From the NCBI GenBank assembly GCA_050249455.1, contig JBFWQM010000281.1, positions 1 through 6,241 on the forward strand: 6,241 bases of DNA, written 5' to 3'. Of this stretch, positions 5,774-6,241 are shown in pieces. The number at the start of each line of letters is the position of its first letter. The first letter of the stretch is position 1. This DNA comes from JBFWQM01 sp050249455 (GTDB lineage Bacteria; Pseudomonadota; Alphaproteobacteria; MPNO01; VGEU01). The position numbers and the translations under genes are program-made. A model generated the notes under the pieces. That model searched no databases. It worked only from the letters and a program-made list of their open reading frames with translations, and was not told the origin of the DNA.

Positions 5774-6241
5774 TCAGTTGGCACCCTTGAGGATCGGGTT
5801 CCAGCGCGCGACCTCCTGCTTGACGAAGTTGCCGAGCCAGGCGGAGGTGCGTCCCTCGCCCTGCGGGACGACGCCGCCGAGGTCGAGCAGGCGCTTGCGC
5901 GTCGTCTCGTCGTCGAGCGCCTTGGACAGCGCGTCGTTCAGCTTGGCGACGACGTCCTTGGGCGTGCCCTTGGGCGCGAACAGCGCGTTCCAGGCGCTGA
6001 CCTGGTAGTCCGGCAGGCCGGCCTCCGTGGTGGTCGGCACGTCGGGCAGCGCCGGCGAGCGCTCCGGCAGCGCGATCGCGTAGGCGCGGATGTTGCCTGA
6101 CTTGACCTGCTCCACCAGGTTGACGATCTGGTCGCACATGTAATCGACCTGGCCGCCGACCAGGTCGTTGAGCGCCGGGCCGGTGCCGCGGTAGGCGACC
6201 ATCGTCGGCTTCACGCCGAGCATGACGTTCAGCATCGTGCA
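5774..6241 (-). CDS. Bug-family (TctC-like) tripartite tricarboxylate transporter substrate-binding protein (partial, 5' end off the window)
   Basis: This is the C-terminal 155 residues of a periplasmic solute receptor of the Bug/TctC family, which captures carboxylates and delivers them to TctAB-type permeases. Family landmarks, numbered from the first codon visible, are VAYRGTGPALNDL (15-27), GGQVDYMCDQ (29-38), a conserved segment around LPDVPTT, and the WNALFAPKGTP segment. The frame reads without interruption to the right edge. The ATG at 6235 is internal, because the preceding codons (Cys-Thr) fit the family pattern before this region. The N-terminal lobe and signal peptide lie outside the window. 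The gene ends in two hairpins, the second an intrinsic terminator, so nothing downstream is co-transcribed by default. No TctA or TctB gene is visible; Bug receptors are often encoded alone. The ligand cannot be deduced. Confidence 0.94.
   Translation of the reverse strand, partial: CTMLNVMLGVKPTMVAYRGTGPALNDLVGGQVDYMCDQIVNLVEQVKSGNIRAYAIALPERSPALPDVPTTTEAGLPDYQVSAWNALFAPKGTPKDVVAKLNDALSKALDDETTRKRLLDLGGVVPQGEGRTSAWLGNFVKQEVARWNPILKGAN

Noticed and set aside
5614..5784. A 57-codon N-terminal extension of the DUF1186 protein.
   Set aside because: It reads through both hairpins and the last codons of the Bug gene as Arg/Pro-rich sequence, whereas the ATG at 5613 has a well-placed GGAGA site.

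Overview
This is a G+C-rich, gene-dense chromosomal segment from what looks like a proteobacterium. An alphaproteobacterium of the soil or rhizobial/Rhodospirillales kind is my best guess. The basis is the base composition by eye, the Bug-type (TctC) solute receptor, the MacAB pair and the phthalate-dioxygenase-like Rieske oxygenase. The taxonomic call is inference, because no rRNA or other marker gene is present.

Layout, left to right: (1) the 5' part of a MacB-type ABC exporter ATPase gene (minus strand, running off the left edge), preceded by and translationally coupled through an ATGA overlap to macA (502-1662, minus); (2) a YaiI/YqxD-family (UPF0178, PIN-like) gene (1782-2258, minus); (3) a divergent 114-bp spacer, then a secreted DUF4412-like protein (2373-3209, plus); (4) an orphan Rieske non-heme iron oxygenase alpha subunit (3360-4703, plus); (5) a convergent DUF1186 protein with a C-terminal SEC-C zinc motif (4735-5613, minus); (6) a clear intrinsic terminator and a second extended hairpin; (7) the 3' part of a Bug/TctC tricarboxylate-type substrate-binding protein gene (5774 to the right edge, minus).

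Only macA and macB are functionally linked with confidence: MacA is the periplasmic adaptor and MacB the inner-membrane ATPase of a TolC-dependent tripartite exporter. The remaining genes look like independent single-gene units with separate start signals. The oxygenase has no ferredoxin or reductase partner here, and its substrate cannot be read from the sequence. The Bug receptor has no TctA/TctB in view.

I see no mobile element, CRISPR array, RNA gene or obvious new multi-gene system. The points most worth a second look are a Gln-to-Pro change in the MacB ABC signature motif, extra cysteines beside both halves of the Rieske cluster motif, the two-hairpin 3' region of the Bug gene, and an inverted repeat that spans the DUF4412 stop codon.
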